64,000 nt of DNA from JABDJX01 sp039942715 (GTDB lineage: Bacteria > Pseudomonadota > Alphaproteobacteria > Rhodobacterales > Rhodobacteraceae), in the NCBI GenBank assembly GCA_039942715.1, contig JBDVBY010000006.1, forward strand, positions 310,001 to 374,000. Direction: 5' to 3'. The translations under genes and the position numbers were made by a program. Below, one piece after another: positions 9,432-19,519 of this stretch; position 1 is the first letter of the stretch; each line of letters opens with the position of its first letter. The notes under the pieces were generated by a model, which searched no databases, had not been told where the DNA came from, and was given only the letters and a program-made list of their open reading frames with translations.

Positions 9432-10394
9432 CTATTTCGACCCACGCTCATGCAAAACTCGCCCAATCACATTCATCAGCAATTGCGCCGCCAGCGTCGA
9501 GGTCGACCCGCTCTGATCATAATCAGGCGCAACTTCAACCAAATCCATCCCGACAATCTCGCCCCGTTTCGCCAGCCCTGCCAGCAATTCCAGCACTTCG
9601 TAATATAAAAACCCACCGTGACTCGGCGTGCCCGTACCCGGCGCAATAGACGGATCAAACGCATCAATATCGACAGTCACATAATACCGCGCCCCCGCCG
9701 GAATACGCGCCAACATCGCCTCGATCCCCATCGCGCGCACATGGCGCACCGATTGAATGTCTGAGCCCATCGCGCGCGCATCGACATAGCCATCCTTGGC
9801 AGTGGACGAGACATTGCGAATGCCAATCTGGCTCAGGCCTGTAACATAGTCCTTCTCAGCCGCACGACGCATCGGGTTGCCATGACCAAAGCGCACGCCG
9901 TGGCGCTCGTCGACAAAATCAAGATGTGCATCAATCTGCACCACATGGATCGGCTCTTGGTCGTCAAAGGCGTTGATGCAAGGGATATTCACCGAATGAT
10001 CCCCGCCCATCACCACGGGAATGGCTCCCGCCGCAAGCATCTTGCGCACGCCAAATTCTATATTGGCGTGGCTCTGCTCGGTGTCGGTGTGGATGATATC
10101 CGCATCGCCAATATCAGCGATGGTGACCTTGGCAGGGTCCAGATAAGTGACGTCATCCTCGAAATCATACGCCCCCGCGTGCCCGAACGAAAACAGCGTC
10201 GAAGCCTCGCGGATCGCGCGCGGCCCCATGCGCGCACCAGCGCGAAACTGAGCCCCGCAATCAAACGGCGCGCCCATCACAGCTACATCCGCTTTGATCG
10301 CGTCCCAGTCTTCCACGTAAGGATATTTGCCAAAGGTACAGATGCCGACAAACGGCAGGTTCAATCGCCCTGACTCATACCCGTGTTCTGACAT
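9432..10394 (-). CDS. speB: Agmatinase/ureohydrolase family enzyme
   Basis: 320 residues with all three manganese-binding motifs of the arginase superfamily: GGDHS, DAHLDF and DIDAFDPS. The C-terminal MDLVEVAPDYDQSG is also typical. Agmatinase splits agmatine to putrescine and urea. The length and the N-terminal FGKYPYVEDWDAIKADVAVMG favour the agmatinase branch over arginase, but guanidinobutyrase-type members look the same and cannot be excluded. It lies directly after zapA (18 nt), a pairing that does not suggest a shared pathway. Confidence 0.87.
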   Translation of the reverse strand: MSEHGYESGRLNLPFVGICTFGKYPYVEDWDAIKADVAVMGAPFDCGAQFRAGARMGPRAIREASTLFSFGHAGAYDFEDDVTYLDPAKVTIADIGDADIIHTDTEQSHANIEFGVRKMLAAGAIPVVMGGDHSVNIPCINAFDDQEPIHVVQIDAHLDFVDERHGVRFGHGNPMRRAAEKDYVTGLSQIGIRNVSSTAKDGYVDARAMGSDIQSVRHVRAMGIEAMLARIPAGARYYVTVDIDAFDPSIAPGTGTPSHGGFLYYEVLELLAGLAKRGEIVGMDLVEVAPDYDQSGSTSTLAAQLLMNVIGRVLHERGSK

Positions 10395-10412
10395 CTAAAT
10401 CTTTGGCTCCAG

Positions 10413-10808
10413 CTAACTTGCGAGCTTTTCCTCAGCCGCATCCGCCAAAGCCTCGGCACGCGCGGCCAGTTCAGCCAGCGTCTCTGACACCTCGTTGGGG
10501 ATCACCGCAACCTCAACCTTTTCCGCCTCAGGCGCGGGCCGGTTTTGCAATTCTTCGATCCAGGCCTCTTGCTGTGCCAGCTTGTCTTCCAACTGCTTCT
10601 GGCTTTCCTCAGAACCCGCGTGCTTATCAGCGAGCATCAGCCCCGCCATCAACAACATACGCGCTTCGGGCAGACGCCCGATCTGATCCATCAGCGATTT
10701 CGCTTCATTGTCCAGAAATCCGGCAGCGGACTGCAAGAAATGCTCTTCGCCTTCCTGACAGGCCACTGCAAACGGGCGGCCACCGATGTTGATTGTCACC
10801 TCTGGCAT
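10413..10808 (-). CDS. zapA: Cell division protein ZapA
   Basis: 131 residues: an N-terminal beta segment (PEVTINIGGRPFAVACQEGEE) followed by a long helix with LMLADKH, the ZapA layout. ZapA crosslinks FtsZ filaments at the division ring. The C-terminal 50 residues are acidic coiled coil and longer than in the short gammaproteobacterial form. The ATG follows a GGAGG site that overlaps the end of the coiled-coil gene upstream, so the two are co-translated. Confidence 0.9.
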   Translation of the reverse strand: MPEVTINIGGRPFAVACQEGEEHFLQSAAGFLDNEAKSLMDQIGRLPEARMLLMAGLMLADKHAGSEESQKQLEDKLAQQEAWIEELQNRPAPEAEKVEVAVIPNEVSETLAELAARAEALADAAEEKLAS

Positions 10809-10810
10809 GT

Positions 10811-11272
10811 TCAGGCCTCCTTCAAAATCGGTTCTAACGTGGCAAGGATTTCTTCGATCTCGGCCTGCTGCGCAGAACGTGCCGCGCGCAAACTATCCAG
10901 CTCGCTCGACATCGCCTGATCAATCAAACTCGGCTCGCCTACACCTTTGGCATTGGCGTCGCGCAACGCTGTGTTCGTCTCTCGCAACGCCGCATTGACC
11001 GAGCGCATCTGTTGCACCTCGCCGTCGCGCGCGCTTAGCGCCCCCTTAAGATCGGCAACCTCGCGCTCCAAAGCGCTTACTGTGGTTTCCTGTTTGTCCT
11101 TGATCGCCCGCACACGTTCTTCCAATTGGCGGTTGGCAACGCGCTCGGCCTCAAGTTCAGCCGATAAATCCGGCCCAGCCTCTTCTGACTGCGCGCTCAA
11201 CTGTTCCAACGCTTTGGTCGCTCGATCCAGCGCAGACGTAATCCGCCGCTCTAGGTCTGAAATATCACTCAT
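10811..11272 (-). CDS. Coiled-coil protein upstream of zapA
   Basis: 153 residues, nearly all helical and charged, with heptad patterns from about residue 5 to 140 (RRITSALDRATKALEQL, then AELEAERVANRQLEERVRA). It has no membrane segment and no cysteine. No enzyme motif is visible. Its coupling to zapA suggests a ZapB-like or ZapA-binding division factor; this is inference from context. The ATG at 11272 is preferred over the frame's upstream extension to 11326, because that extension would run through the CtrA-like box region. Confidence 0.75.
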   Translation of the reverse strand: MSDISDLERRITSALDRATKALEQLSAQSEEAGPDLSAELEAERVANRQLEERVRAIKDKQETTVSALEREVADLKGALSARDGEVQQMRSVNAALRETNTALRDANAKGVGEPSLIDQAMSSELDSLRAARSAQQAEIEEILATLEPILKEA

Positions 11273-11307
11273 CGCCCAATTCCCATCGTCTGCCCAGACT
11301 ACCGGGC

Positions 11308-11333
11308 TTAACCGCGCATTAACCAATCGAATC
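11308..11333. promoter_or_regulatory. CtrA-type box with adjacent GANTC site
   Basis: TTAA at 11308-11311 and TTAA at 11319-11322 are separated by exactly seven bases, the alphaproteobacterial CtrA consensus. GAATC at 11329-11333 fits the CcrM methylation target GANTC. They sit 36-61 nt upstream of the coiled-coil/zapA start and about 125-150 nt before tkt, in the divergent intergenic region. Confidence 0.5.
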
Positions 11334-11455
11334 GCGCATCAAGCCCAACTTTGGTAAAACTTACCCCGCCTTTGGCCTGAGGGCCACTTGCACTTGGACA
11401 TCCGCCTGCTATCAGAAGCGCCATCACGCCAAACCAGACGCTAGGGGAGCCGACC

Positions 11456-13474
11456 TTGGATATCGCGACACTGAAAGAGCACCACCCAGATCATTTCAAC
11501 CGCGCAAACGCCATTCGCGTTCTTGCCATGGACGCTGTCCAAGCCGCCAACTCGGGCCACCCCGGTATGCCGATGGGCATGGCCGATGTCGCCACGGTCT
11601 TGTTTGAAAACCACCTGAAGTTCGACGCCGCCGACCCTGATTGGCCCGATCGCGACCGCTTTATCCTCTCTGCAGGGCACGGCTCGATGCTGCTTTACGC
11701 GCTGCTGCACCTCACCGGCTACGAAGATATGACGCTGGAACAGCTGAAAAACTTCCGCCAAATGGGCGCGATCACCGCAGGCCACCCCGAATACGGCCAC
11801 GCCAAAGGGATCGAGACAACCACAGGCCCACTGGGCCAAGGGCTTTCCAACGCTGTCGGTTTCGCAATGGCTGAAGAAGCGCTACGCGCAAAATACGGCA
11901 AGAAAGTCGTTGATCACTATACCTACGTCATCGCTGGCGACGGCTGCCTGATGGAAGGCATCAGCCACGAAGCCATCGGACTGGCTGGCATGCAAAAACT
12001 GGGCAAGCTGATCGTGATGTGGGACGACAACAACATCTCGATCGACGGCGAAGTTTCGCTCTCAGACGTAACTGATCAAGTCAAACGCTTCAAAGCGGCC
12101 GGCTGGCACGTTGTAGAATGCGACGGCCACGACCCCGACAGCATTGATGACGCAATCACAGCCGCAAAAAGCTCGAAAAAACCTTCGATGATCGCGTGTA
12201 AAACCCACATCGGTTTCGGCTCTCCGGCAAAACAAGACACATCTGGCGCGCACGGCTCCCCCCTTGGTCCCGATGAAATCGCCGCCACACGTGCCGCCTA
12301 CGGTTGGACACACGGCGCCTTCGACATCCCGGCTGATCTACTGAATGAATGGCGCGCCACCGGAAGCCGCGGTGCAGCCGAACGCGCTGACTGGCAAGAT
12401 CGCTTTGCCGCGCTCTCGCCTTCGCGCCAAAAGGAAATGACCCGTGTGTGGCGCGGTGAGGCACCCAAGAAACTCGCCGGTGTGATCCGCGCGCTGAAAA
12501 AGCAAACCAGCGAAGATCAACCCAAGGTCGCCACCCGCAAATCGTCCGAAATGGTGCTTCAGGTGGTCAACCCGGTAATGCCCGAAACCATGGGCGGCTC
12601 GGCCGACCTTACAGGTTCCAACAACACGCTTACCGCAGACATGGGCATCTTTGATCCCTCAAACCGCAAGGGGCGCTACGTCCACTACGGCATTCGCGAA
12701 CATGGTATGGCAGCGGCGATGAACGGTCTGGCGCTGCACGGCGGCATCAAACCATACGGCGGCACGTTCATGTGTTTCACCGATTACGCCCGCGGCGCGA
12801 TGCGCCTTTCGTCTTTGATGGGTGTGCCTGTCACCTATGTCATGACCCATGACTCCATTGGTCTTGGCGAAGACGGCCCGACCCACCAGCCAGTCGAACA
12901 TCTGGCGATCTCGCGCGCGACACCAAACGTCAACGTGTTCCGCCCGGCTGATACGGTAGAAACAGCTGAAGCATGGGAAATTGCCCTCACGTCCGAGCGC
13001 ACCCCGTCGGTGCTGTCGCTCACTCGCCAAGGCCTGCCGACTGTGCGTACCGAGCACAAGATGAAGAACCTCACCGCCCAAGGCGCTTATGTGCTCGCGG
13101 ACGCAGTAGAAAAACGTCAGGTCATCTTGATGGCCACCGGCTCAGAGGTCGAAATCGCGCTCAAAGCCCGCGATATCCTCCACGCGCAAGGCATCGGCAC
13201 CCGCGTTGTCTCTATGCCCTGCTGGGAATTGTTCGAAGCACAAGACGAAGCCTACCGCCGCAAAGTCCTCCCCGCTGGCCCTGTGCGCGTCGCGGTCGAA
13301 GCTGGCATACGCTTTGGCTGGGATCGCTGGCTATATGGTGAGCGCGGCAAGCGCGAAAAAGGCGCATTCGTCGGCATGCACGACTTTGGCGCATCCGCTC
13401 CTGCTCCAGAGCTTTACGAGCACTTCGGCATCACACCGCAAGCTGTCGCCGACGCTGCAAAGACAATGCTCTAA
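11456..13474 (+). CDS. tkt: Transketolase
   Basis: 672 residues, the standard length. It carries the substrate-binding [10 protein letters not shown] near residue 33 and the thiamine-diphosphate signature GDGCLMEG...DDNN around residues 162-193. The C-terminal half shows the [11 protein letters not shown] pyrimidine-domain motif. It moves two-carbon units in the pentose phosphate pathway. The start is TTG with an AGGGGAG ribosome site 6 nt upstream; no ATG is near. It is divergent from the zapA operon and followed by an interspersed repeat. Confidence 0.97.
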   Translation: MDIATLKEHHPDHFNRANAIRVLAMDAVQAANSGHPGMPMGMADVATVLFENHLKFDAADPDWPDRDRFILSAGHGSMLLYALLHLTGYEDMTLEQLKNFRQMGAITAGHPEYGHAKGIETTTGPLGQGLSNAVGFAMAEEALRAKYGKKVVDHYTYVIAGDGCLMEGISHEAIGLAGMQKLGKLIVMWDDNNISIDGEVSLSDVTDQVKRFKAAGWHVVECDGHDPDSIDDAITAAKSSKKPSMIACKTHIGFGSPAKQDTSGAHGSPLGPDEIAATRAAYGWTHGAFDIPADLLNEWRATGSRGAAERADWQDRFAALSPSRQKEMTRVWRGEAPKKLAGVIRALKKQTSEDQPKVATRKSSEMVLQVVNPVMPETMGGSADLTGSNNTLTADMGIFDPSNRKGRYVHYGIREHGMAAAMNGLALHGGIKPYGGTFMCFTDYARGAMRLSSLMGVPVTYVMTHDSIGLGEDGPTHQPVEHLAISRATPNVNVFRPADTVETAEAWEIALTSERTPSVLSLTRQGLPTVRTEHKMKNLTAQGAYVLADAVEKRQVILMATGSEVEIALKARDILHAQGIGTRVVSMPCWELFEAQDEAYRRKVLPAGPVRVAVEAGIRFGWDRWLYGERGKREKGAFVGMHDFGASAPAPELYEHFGITPQAVADAAKTML

Positions 13475-13889
13475 ACCAACACATCAATCTGCGTCGCCTC
13501 ACCAAAGGCGGCGCTCATTCCTTCATCTATTCAGAAATACTCTGGGGGTCCGGGGGTGAAACCCCCGGTTGGTCGGCGCAAACATAGTTTGCGCCGAAAA
13601 ATACGCGCGTACGTATCGTTAATGTTCGCCGCATTCGACCAGTGCACTCGATCAAACACCTACGCAATACCGACGCCGCACCGAAGCGCCGTTTTGCGTC
13701 CAAACCCCAATGTATTAACGCCTTCAGATATTCTTAAGCACGCAGCGCACGGCCTATTCCGGACGCTGCGCACAAAATAAATTAACCACCATGTCGAAAA
13801 ACATAACCCTCATACGTCCTATGAGTATCCCGACAATGACTTGTCAGGGCTTTGAGCAAACGCAACACTACCACTCGAAAGGACACGAT
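13475..13889. other. Intergenic stretch of about 415 nt after tkt
   Basis: No credible gene. It holds interspersed repeat copy A (13530-13597). The remaining 290 nt, lower in GC than the genes on either side, presumably contain the promoter of the DGPF protein/ECF sigma pair, but I cannot place -35 and -10 boxes with confidence. Confidence 0.6.
13530..13597. repeat. Double-hairpin interspersed repeat, copy A
   Basis: Lead AAATACTCTGGGGGTC, then CCGGGGG/CCCCCGG (13550-13568), then a 10-bp perfect stem TCGGCGCAAA/TTTGCGCCGA (13573-13597). The lead and first hairpin match copy B at 19520 closely. Confidence 0.75.
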
Positions 13890-14249
13890 ATGAAATATCT
13901 CGCATTGATCTACGCAGAAGACGGCGCAGGCCCACAACCCGAAGACGCGGAATTTGGCGCTTATATCCAAGGCTACCAGACAGCCACCAAAACCTTTGAG
14001 GATGCAGGCATCATGCAAGGCGGCGAAGCGCTGGAACATACTTCAACAGCGACCTCGGTTCGGGTGCGAAATGGCAAAACCGAAACCATGGACGGACCCT
14101 TTGCAGAAACCAAAGAACGTCTTGGTGGTTATTACTTGCTGGATTGCAAAGACCTTGATCAGGCCATTGAAATGGCAGCCCTTATTCCAACCGCGGAGCA
14201 CGGAACGATTGAACTTCGCCCGATTATGCATGTCGAATTTCCCGAGTAA
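13890..14249 (+). CDS. YCII-related DGPF-domain protein
   Basis: 119 residues beginning MKYLALIYAEDG, with the DGPFAETKE motif near residue 65 and the GGYYLLDCKDLDQAIE segment that define the DGPF group of YCII-related proteins. Function is unknown; the group is repeatedly found next to ECF42 sigma factors, as here. GAAAGGAC precedes the ATG at 13890; a longer frame reaching upstream lacks such a site. The stop is immediately followed by the sigma-factor ATG with no gap. Confidence 0.88.
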   Translation: MKYLALIYAEDGAGPQPEDAEFGAYIQGYQTATKTFEDAGIMQGGEALEHTSTATSVRVRNGKTETMDGPFAETKERLGGYYLLDCKDLDQAIEMAALIPTAEHGTIELRPIMHVEFPE

Positions 14250-15497
14250 ATGAAGCTTTCTGCCCCCGATCTGACAACGCAAATCGAGCGTTTGATGCGT
14301 CAAGACCGGGGGCGGCTTTTGGCGGCCCTGATCCGCAGTGTGGGCGACTTTGATCTGGCCGAAGATGCACTGTCGGATGCAACCGAGCGCGCGCTCATCC
14401 ACTGGGCTCGCTCTGGTCTGCCTAACCGTCCCGATGCTTGGCTTTTACAAGTTGCCAGGCGCGCCGCCATTGATCGAATCCGACGTGGCCAGCGTCTTGC
14501 CGCCCGCGCCCCCGACATTACCCGTCTGATGGAAGAAGATGCCGAAACCCGCGCAATGGACACACACGACATCCCCGACGAGCGCCTGCGTCTGATCTTC
14601 ACCTGCTGCCACCCAGCGCTTGAAGAAAAGACCCGTGTCGCCCTTACACTGCGCACCGTCGCAGGCCTGTCCACCCGCGAAATCGCCCGCGCTTTCCTCG
14701 ACACCGAACCCGCCATGGGACAGCGCTTGAGCCGCGCAAAAGCCAAGATCGGAGCCGCGGGCATTCCTTATGCCGTACCGGAAAAACACGAGTGGGACGC
14801 ACGATTAAATCCTGTACTGACAGTGATTTACTTGATTTTCAACGCAGGCTGGAGTGCTAACGAAAACGACACACCAATCAAAACCAGCCTTTGCGACGAA
14901 GGCATTTGGCTTGCCCGCCTGATGATCGAATTGGCACCAAACGAGCCGGAAATCGAAGGCCTTCTGGCAATGATGCTTTTGACAAACGCTCGCGCTCCAG
15001 CTCGCGCAAATTCAAGCGGCGCAATGATCTCGCTGGACCAGCAAGACCGGGGAGTGTGGGACGCTGCGATGATCGAAGAAGGCATCAAGCTTCTAGACAT
15101 CGCAATGTCCCGCCACCTGCCCGGCCCGTTCCAAATACAGGCAGCAATCAGCGCTTTGCACGCACGCGCGCACCACCCAAGCGACACCGACTGGGACCAG
15201 ATATTGTTGCTTTATAACCGGTTGGAGGCACTGACCCCCTCGCCGGTTGTTACGTTAAATCGCATCGTGGCACTGGCTGAAACCGGCAAGCTAGCAGCAG
15301 CGCGCAGGGCGCTAAATGCCTTGGAGAGTTCCCTTCGCACCTATCAACCCTATCACGCTGCTCGCGCCGACCTGGCCCGGCGCGCAGAAGATGTCGAGGC
15401 AGCGCTTAAGGCCTATGACACAGCCATCGAGCTAAGCTCCAATGAAAGCGAGCGCGCATGGCTCAACGCACAAAAGGCAACGCTCTCAACACCTTAG
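14250..15497 (+). CDS. ECF42-type RNA polymerase sigma factor
   Basis: 415 residues, twice the size of an ordinary ECF sigma factor. Region 2 (residues about 15-80: GDFDLAEDALSDATERAL, then LLQVARRAAIDRIRR) and region 4 (about 110-165: LRTVAGLSTREIARAFL, LSRAKAKI) are clear. The remaining 240 residues are helical, TPR-like repeats (for example LNRIVALAETGKLAAARRAL). This architecture plus the DGPF neighbour defines the ECF42 group, in which the C-terminal extension is thought to control activity. No anti-sigma gene is present. The stop overlaps the convergent dehydrogenase gene by four bases. Confidence 0.9.
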   Translation: MKLSAPDLTTQIERLMRQDRGRLLAALIRSVGDFDLAEDALSDATERALIHWARSGLPNRPDAWLLQVARRAAIDRIRRGQRLAARAPDITRLMEEDAETRAMDTHDIPDERLRLIFTCCHPALEEKTRVALTLRTVAGLSTREIARAFLDTEPAMGQRLSRAKAKIGAAGIPYAVPEKHEWDARLNPVLTVIYLIFNAGWSANENDTPIKTSLCDEGIWLARLMIELAPNEPEIEGLLAMMLLTNARAPARANSSGAMISLDQQDRGVWDAAMIEEGIKLLDIAMSRHLPGPFQIQAAISALHARAHHPSDTDWDQILLLYNRLEALTPSPVVTLNRIVALAETGKLAAARRALNALESSLRTYQPYHAARADLARRAEDVEAALKAYDTAIELSSNESERAWLNAQKATLSTP

Positions 15498-16663
15498 CGT
15501 GGCGTGATCCGCACAAGATTGCCATCGTCGTTCACTGCCAAAATCGCGCCATCACGGTCAATCTCAATGTCACGCACACGCCCCAAATCCGGCAAATAGC
15601 GCGCTTCGCCTGCGACGCTTTGCCCGTCTAAACTCAGCCGCACGATCCCACCGGGGTTTAGCGATGCTGCAATCACATCACCGTTCCAGTCGAACATCGA
15701 CCCGTCGTAAAACGCGAACCCGCCCGGCGCGATCACCGGATCCCAATAATACCGCGGCTCGGTGAATTCCGGGCCACTTGTGCGCCCTGCTCCAATGGCT
15801 GAGCCACTGTACTCCTGACCATAGCTGACAATCGGCCAGCCATAATTCGCGCCCGGCGCGATCAGATTCAGCTCATCGCCACCGCGCGGCCCATGTTCCA
15901 ACGTCCATAACGCGCCCGTCGCAGGGTGAAGATCTGCGCCTTGAGGATTGCGATGCCCATAAGAAAAGATGCGGGCATCCGCATCGGCTTTACCTTCAAA
16001 CGGATTTCCCGGCGCTGCCGAACCGTCCAGCTTGATGCGCAATACTTTGCCATAAGTGCTGCTTAAATCCTGCGCCAGAACACGGGTGCTTTGCGATGAA
16101 TGCTCGCCAGATGTGATGTAGGCAAAGTTGCCATCTAACACGATACGCGAGCCAAAATGCATCGGTGAGTTTGAAGGAGGCGAGCCCACGAAAATATCAA
16201 CAAAATCATCAAGCTGCGTAAATCGTTCATTCAGAACGCCCGTACCAGCCGCCGTAACGGTGCGACGCCCGACTGGCTTTGAATAAGTCAGATAAATGCG
16301 ACGAGAGGTTTCGAAATCATCGGCAATCGCCACATCCAGCAGCCCGCCCTGCCGCACCGCGACCACCTCTGGCACGCCACTGATGTTGGTCACACCGCTG
16401 CCGGGCAACACAGCACGCAACCGTCCCGGGCGCTCCGTCACGAGATATCCACCGTCGGGCAGGACTTCGATCCCCCAAGGCACTTCAAACCCGCTTTGAA
16501 CGACTTCGACATTCAAAGCCACAGCGTCACTCAATTCTGGTGCACGGGTTTGATTTTCAAAGGCAGGCTCGAACTCGGGCACGTTTTTGGGCCCTTGCTC
16601 AACTTGGGCTGCCAAAGGCGCTGCCATTATGCACGCCAGCGCCGTCGCTATCGTCAATTTCAT
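15494..16663 (-). CDS. PQQ-dependent aldose sugar dehydrogenase-like protein (YliI/GdhB type)
   Basis: 389 residues with a cleavable signal peptide (about residues 1-20, ending AAPLAAQ). The body is the six-bladed propeller of soluble glucose-dehydrogenase-like enzymes: FEVPWGIEVLPDGGYLVTER, SYGHRNPQGADLHP and LWTLEHGPRGGDELN are family motifs, the last two near the PQQ and calcium pocket. It probably oxidises aldoses in the periplasm; the substrate is unknown. The second ATG (16663) is preferred: AGGGA sits 8 nt before it, but would be directly against the first. Confidence 0.88.
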   Translation of the reverse strand: MKLTIATALACIMAAPLAAQVEQGPKNVPEFEPAFENQTRAPELSDAVALNVEVVQSGFEVPWGIEVLPDGGYLVTERPGRLRAVLPGSGVTNISGVPEVVAVRQGGLLDVAIADDFETSRRIYLTYSKPVGRRTVTAAGTGVLNERFTQLDDFVDIFVGSPPSNSPMHFGSRIVLDGNFAYITSGEHSSQSTRVLAQDLSSTYGKVLRIKLDGSAAPGNPFEGKADADARIFSYGHRNPQGADLHPATGALWTLEHGPRGGDELNLIAPGANYGWPIVSYGQEYSGSAIGAGRTSGPEFTEPRYYWDPVIAPGGFAFYDGSMFDWNGDVIAASLNPGGIVRLSLDGQSVAGEARYLPDLGRVRDIEIDRDGAILAVNDDGNLVRITPR

Positions 16664-16720
16664 CGCGGCCATCCCTTATCTGATCAAGCTTAGACTTCAA
16701 TATAGAGCGATCGGCGCGGG

Positions 16721-17440
16721 TTAAAAATGGTTCCCCTCAGATAGGTAATCGCTTTGGTGTTCTCCAGCCGCTGCCGCGACCGCGCGCCCCTTGGCTGCCC
16801 AAAGCAATCCGCGCTGCATCATTTCATATGCAGGCCCCGTTGCGATTACATCCGCACTGTGGCCAAGAGCATTATAATAAACCCGCCCCATCCCCCAGCG
16901 GCGCGTCCAGGCCACAGGCATGTCGACCGGTCCGTTGGGACTGTGAAACCACGTCACCGTGGGAAAGCGCGTTGTCGCAAGGATATGATTGGCTGGATCG
17001 ACGTGCAGGTAATACTGCTCGCTCACCACTTCAAAGTCGTCAATTCCGATTGTGAGCTCATGGGCGCTATCGGTAATGTTCACTCGGTAAGGAATCCCAT
17101 CCCCACCGGGGTGCGCAACCCAATTGGCCCCTGTCATAAACTGCCAAAGCGTGTTGGCGCGAAACGCGTCGCACATGCCCCCATGACATCCAGCCAGACC
17201 TGTGCCCTTTGATACAGCGTCAGACACGTTGACTGCTGCCTCTTTTGAGAGCTCTGACATGGTCCAAACCGGTACAATCAGATCATAAGTCGCGAGTTTC
17301 TCGGCCTCATCAAAACACGCCAAAGAGTCGGTGACTGTTACCGACATGCCCGCATGTTCCAGAATACCGCGAGACAGAGCAGCAACCTTGTCAGGTTCGT
17401 GTCCATCCCAACCGCCCCATGTGATCAGTGCTGTCGGCAT
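16721..17440 (-). CDS. ThuA-like domain protein
   Basis: 239 residues. The N-terminal TALITWGGWDGHEP and the central GTGLAGCHGGMCDAF match the ThuA fold, a glutamine-amidotransferase-like fold linked to trehalose and sugar utilisation in rhizobia. The C-terminal AWTRRWGMGRVYYNALGHS is also typical. The catalytic role is unknown. The ATG at 17440 follows a GGAAGAG site; a longer frame to 17470 has none. The neighbouring sugar dehydrogenase hints at carbohydrate metabolism. Confidence 0.85.
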   Translation of the reverse strand: MPTALITWGGWDGHEPDKVAALSRGILEHAGMSVTVTDSLACFDEAEKLATYDLIVPVWTMSELSKEAAVNVSDAVSKGTGLAGCHGGMCDAFRANTLWQFMTGANWVAHPGGDGIPYRVNITDSAHELTIGIDDFEVVSEQYYLHVDPANHILATTRFPTVTWFHSPNGPVDMPVAWTRRWGMGRVYYNALGHSADVIATGPAYEMMQRGLLWAAKGRAVAAAAGEHQSDYLSEGNHF

Positions 17441-17507
17441 CGCTCTTCCTTCGTGATTGCTTCGCTTCATGCTAAGTTCGCTACATTATGACAAAAGGAC
17501 TTTCCCA

Positions 17508-18074
17508 ATGCTATTGAAACGCCTTACTTTTTCACTTGCTCTATTCACCGTGCTTGCCGCTTGCGAAGTCGAGCCTTCTGCACCGGGCAATCCACCTGTT
17601 TTGTCTATCTTGGAAAAACGCGCAGATGGTACAACGCGCCTCGCCTATACCAATGATCCCGCACTGCGTCCCGTGCGCACCGCATGCGCTGACGGTCAAT
17701 TGCCCTTTGGTTTTCAAACTAGGCCGGACACACCAGAAACTTGGAATGAGTTCTACGTCCTTGAGCCCGGTCAAACCGAAGTCACGTTTCTAATGATCGC
17801 TGTGTCCGCATCTGGTGTCGTTGAATGGAATATGTCGATTGAAGAGGATTTTGCCGTCATCGACCCTGCCGCGCCGGTTCTGCCATTTGGCGCGACTGTT
17901 GTGAGCTTTAACGAGCCCGGGCCTCTTTTGTCAGCAACCACGCGCGAAATGACGCTAGAGCGTTCAACGCAGTTTGCGCGCGCAGGGATCAGCTCGATAA
18001 TCGAAACCGGAAGCGCCGGTGGATTGCCACGTGGAGAAGGTCGCTTCACCCTCTTCGGCGACTGCCGAAGGTAA
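17508..18074 (+). CDS. Predicted outer- or inner-membrane lipoprotein, uncharacterised
   Basis: 188 residues. The first 18 form a lipoprotein signal with lipobox LAAC (Cys about residue 19), followed by EVEPSAPG. The mature part is rich in beta-prone residues, with two further cysteines (one in RTACADGQ, one in FGDCRR at the extreme C-terminus) that could form a disulfide. I do not recognise a family. The ATG at 17508 follows AAAAGGAC; an upstream start at 17457 would put residues before the signal. It is divergent from the ThuA gene and convergent with proS. Confidence 0.75.
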   Translation: MLLKRLTFSLALFTVLAACEVEPSAPGNPPVLSILEKRADGTTRLAYTNDPALRPVRTACADGQLPFGFQTRPDTPETWNEFYVLEPGQTEVTFLMIAVSASGVVEWNMSIEEDFAVIDPAAPVLPFGATVVSFNEPGPLLSATTREMTLERSTQFARAGISSIIETGSAGGLPRGEGRFTLFGDCRR

Positions 18075-18089
18075 AGTTAATACTACGCC

Positions 18090-19433
18090 TTACAAATGCG
18101 GTGCATAAATCTCGGCCAACCGATCAATCGCCGCCTCAGCCGACATTTCCTCGCTTTCGCCCGTGCGCCGCGATGTCAGCTCGACCACATTCTTTTCAAG
18201 CCCGCGTGGCCCAACCGTGATGCGCCATGGCAAACCGATCAGGTCCATCGTCGCAAATTTAGCGCCTGCGCGTTCGGAGCGGTCATCGTAAAGTGTTTCA
18301 AGCCCACGTTTTTCCAACGCCAACTGAATACCATGACAAGCTGCATCACAGGCCGCATCGCCCTGACGCATGTTCAAAATGCCCACATGAAACGGTGTCA
18401 CACCTTCTGGCCAAATAATCCCGTTATCATCATGGTTCGCTTCAATAATCGCGCCTAGCAAGCGGCTCACGCCAATCCCATGGCTGCCCATGTGCACTGG
18501 CACCTGATTGCCATCGCCGTCTTGTACCGTCGCACCCATCGCTTCTGAATACTTTGTGCCAAAATAGAATATCTGACCCACTTCAATACCGCGCGCAGAC
18601 CGTCTGCGCTCTTGTGGAACCTGCGCCTCAAACTCACCCTCCACGTGGGTTTCATCGGTACGGGCATAACGTGAGGTGAACTCTTCCAGAACTCCGGCAC
18701 ATTGCGCCACGTCATCATAGTCAATCTCGCGATCCCCAAACTTCAGATCGGCGATGTCAGCGTCATAAAACACTTCGGACTCGCCAGTATCCGCCAGCAC
18801 AAGAAACTCGTGCGTGTAATCCCCGCCAATCGGCCCGCCATCGGCGCGCATAGGGATCGCCTGCAAGCCCATCCGTTCATAGGTGCGTAGATAGCTGACC
18901 AAATGACGGTTATACGCGTGCAGCGCACCTTCCTTGGTCAGATCAAAATTATAGCCGTCTTTCATCAAAAACTCGCGGCCACGCATCACTCCGAACCGCG
19001 GGCGGACTTCATCGCGAAACTTCCACTGAACGTGATAAAGCGTTAGTGGCAAGTCTTTGTAACTGTTCACATTGTTACGGAAAATATCAGTGATCAGTTC
19101 TTCATTGGTGGGGCCATAAAGCATGTCGCGGCCATGCCGATCAGTGATCCGCAGCATTTCTTGTCCGTAATCATCATACCGCCCGCTTTCGCGCCACAAA
19201 TCCGCCGATTGCAGCGTCGGCATAAGCATCGGAATATGTCCCGCACGCTGTTGCTCTTCATGCACAATCTGTTCAATCCGGCGCAGCACTTTGAATCCAA
19301 GCGGCAACCACGAATAAATCCCGGCACTCGCTTGCTTAATCATGCCGGCCCGAAGCATCAGCCGGTGGCTCACAATCTGCGCCTCCGAAGGCGTCTCTTT
19401 CAGAACGGGCAAGAAGTATCGGCTCAGGCGCAT
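18090..19433 (-). CDS. proS: Prolyl-tRNA synthetase, short alphaproteobacterial form
   Basis: 447 residues, with class II motifs: motif 1 in the N-terminal helix/strand ([20 protein letters not shown]), motif 2 [21 protein letters not shown] (19 or more residues conserved), and motif 3 [10 protein letters not shown]. The anticodon-binding domain follows. The roughly 180-residue editing insert present in the E. coli enzyme is absent, as is normal in this group. It charges tRNA-Pro. It starts in the intergenic region that also carries repeat copy B. Confidence 0.96.
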   Translation of the reverse strand: MRLSRYFLPVLKETPSEAQIVSHRLMLRAGMIKQASAGIYSWLPLGFKVLRRIEQIVHEEQQRAGHIPMLMPTLQSADLWRESGRYDDYGQEMLRITDRHGRDMLYGPTNEELITDIFRNNVNSYKDLPLTLYHVQWKFRDEVRPRFGVMRGREFLMKDGYNFDLTKEGALHAYNRHLVSYLRTYERMGLQAIPMRADGGPIGGDYTHEFLVLADTGESEVFYDADIADLKFGDREIDYDDVAQCAGVLEEFTSRYARTDETHVEGEFEAQVPQERRRSARGIEVGQIFYFGTKYSEAMGATVQDGDGNQVPVHMGSHGIGVSRLLGAIIEANHDDNGIIWPEGVTPFHVGILNMRQGDAACDAACHGIQLALEKRGLETLYDDRSERAGAKFATMDLIGLPWRITVGPRGLEKNVVELTSRRTGESEEMSAEAAIDRLAEIYAPHL

Positions 19434-19519
19434 GGCACTGCTCTTTCAATAGAAATTCCAAGGTCCAGCGAGGTCTAGGCCATCGCGCACCCACAAACAA
19501 GAAGCGCTCTTACCCTTTC

